Source: Pseudomonadota bacterium
Lineage (GTDB): Bacteria; Pseudomonadota; Alphaproteobacteria; Acetobacterales; Acetobacteraceae
Assembly (NCBI GenBank): GCA_021807465.1
Contig: JAKBCX010000013.1
Location: 1 to 12,927 of the forward strand
Length of the DNA: 12,927 bases
Direction: 5' to 3'
This document shows positions 12,081 to 12,927 of the stretch, one piece after another (position 1 is the first letter of the stretch; every line of letters starts with the position of its first letter). Below the pieces are notes generated by a model, which was not told where the DNA came from, ran no database searches, and saw nothing but the letters and a program-made list of their open reading frames with translations. Both the position numbers and the translations under genes were made by a program.

Positions 12081-12927
12081 ATGACCGAAGCCTTGCTTGC
12101 CGACGACCCGCTTTATGAAGAGCTTTACGATGTGCGCCGCGAGGCATTGGAAATTGGCAATCTTGTCGAGGAAGATGTTAACCCGGACATGAATGCGCTG
12201 CGCGAAAAGGCAGCAGTGCATAAAGGTTATTTGCGCGATCTGCTTGGCCTGCCGCAACATCACCGCCATGCCGCCGCACAAGGCAAGCCAGGTTATACAT
12301 GTTTCAGCTTCGAAAGCTGCGAAAAGGCATTCCGCGACACCACGCATCTCTCCATGGAAATTCTGCGGTTACCCTCACCTAATGGCGAGCGCCGCCTCTC
12401 CTTCCTGGAAATGGACGATCCCGAGCATAGATGCCATCGCGCAACGATTCAGCCAATGTTCGTCAAACCGCGCGCCTTTGGCTGGTGGCGCGAGCGCTGG
12501 ATCAACGAGATCGTCAATACGCTAGTGGACGGGCTGAAGCGTCAGGACCGCGCCGAGCTGAATTTGCAACTTTGCGCCCGTGTGCCGGTGCACACAATCA
12601 CACGCGCGGTAGGCATGGACGGAGACGCATCTCTGCCGTTCCGTAATGCGTTGATAAGGACCGGGTCGCATAGCATCGCGGCGGAAGAACGCGCGGCAGC
12701 GGCTAAAACCGTCGAGACCATGCTGCTGGACCTCATCGCGCGCCGCCGTGCAGAACCGGGCGATGATGTGGTGAGCGGGCTGATTGCTTCCAGCCTTACC
12801 CTACCGGATGGTACAACACGCCCGCTTACCGACCGCGAAATCATGCTTAATTGCCGCCTCGTCATGCTGGCTGGCGGCGGCACGTCCTGGCGCCAATTTG
12901 GCATCACGCTATGGGCCTTGCTTACCC
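12081..12927 (+). CDS. Cytochrome P450, N-terminal 282 residues (3' truncated by window edge)
   Basis: The frame from ATG 12081 stays open to the right edge and encodes a soluble bacterial P450 with no membrane anchor. The C-helix heme-contact motif DDPEHRCHR (112-120) has the expected His116 and Arg120. The I-helix motif AGGGTS (264-269) carries the oxygen-activating Thr268. The ExxR pair and the heme-cysteine loop must lie beyond the window, so an intact active site cannot be confirmed. P450s insert one oxygen atom into an unactivated C-H bond or dealkylate ethers, using electrons from a ferredoxin system. No redox partner gene is visible. GAGGA (12071-12075) precedes the start at good spacing, and a promoter lies at 11951-11980. 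It diverges from the kinase gene. The substrate is unknown; the neighbouring ligase, reductase and kinase suggest a catabolic role. Confidence 0.93.
   Translation, partial: MTEALLADDPLYEELYDVRREALEIGNLVEEDVNPDMNALREKAAVHKGYLRDLLGLPQHHRHAAAQGKPGYTCFSFESCEKAFRDTTHLSMEILRLPSPNGERRLSFLEMDDPEHRCHRATIQPMFVKPRAFGWWRERWINEIVNTLVDGLKRQDRAELNLQLCARVPVHTITRAVGMDGDASLPFRNALIRTGSHSIAAEERAAAAKTVETMLLDLIARRRAEPGDDVVSGLIASSLTLPDGTTRPLTDREIMLNCRLVMLAGGGTSWRQFGITLWALLT

Noticed and set aside
1..12927. Insertion sequences, CRISPR arrays, tRNA or rRNA genes
   Set aside because: No transposase motif, regularly spaced repeat, cloverleaf with a conserved T-arm, or rRNA-like stretch was seen on either strand.

Overview
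The window looks like chromosomal DNA of a GC-rich Gram-negative bacterium, most likely an alphaproteobacterium; an acidophilic acetic-acid-bacteria relative (Acetobacteraceae) is my best guess, but only a guess. The basis is the glutathione-dependent formaldehyde module (FrmR plus a class III alcohol dehydrogenase of proteobacterial type), the TPR-sulfotransferase architecture, GC-rich genes separated by short AT-rich control regions, and a xenobiotic/lipid-type gene set (TetR, zinc-less MDR reductase, CoA ligase, APH/EcKL-like kinase, P450). No RNA gene, transposase, CRISPR array or phage gene was found.

Layout. Positions 1-129 hold the end of an unrecognised gene, followed by a textbook intrinsic terminator (171-211) and an otherwise empty gap to 445. 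A 698-residue TPR-sulfotransferase (446-2542) and a TetR-family regulator (2676-3371) follow on the plus strand. The TetR gene converges on a minus-strand frmR-frmA operon (4813 down to 3399), which has a near-palindromic CsoR/FrmR-type operator (4838-4853) directly upstream of frmR. Behind it on the same strand lies a ThrE-type amino-acid exporter (6106 down to 4871). This is divergent from a plus-strand NRAMP-superfamily transporter (6305-7633) whose substrate-site motifs are not the canonical ones.

The right-hand part is the most interesting. A tight plus-strand operon (7766-10769) encodes a small cupin with an atypical metal site, an NADPH-dependent zinc-less reductase (start/stop overlap ATGA) and an AMP-forming acyl-CoA-ligase-like enzyme. 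It converges on an APH/EcKL-like small-molecule kinase (11826 down to 10780). That kinase is divergent from a cytochrome P450 that runs off the right edge (12081 onward). The AT-rich 254-bp region between kinase and P450 carries a long interrupted palindrome and a good sigma70-like promoter. A composite element (TGACTCT, 2-3 bases, ATCTAT) in that promoter recurs upstream of the cupin operon, which suggests joint control.

How the genes may work together (inference): P450 hydroxylation, CoA activation, double-bond reduction and kinase-catalysed phosphorylation of a hydroxy group would make an oxidative route for a hydrophobic carboxylic acid or ketone. The kinase/ligase pairing recalls the 4-hydroxyacyl-CoA phosphorylation of levulinate catabolism (LvaA/LvaE). 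The frmRA operon separately detoxifies formaldehyde. No frmB is next to it.
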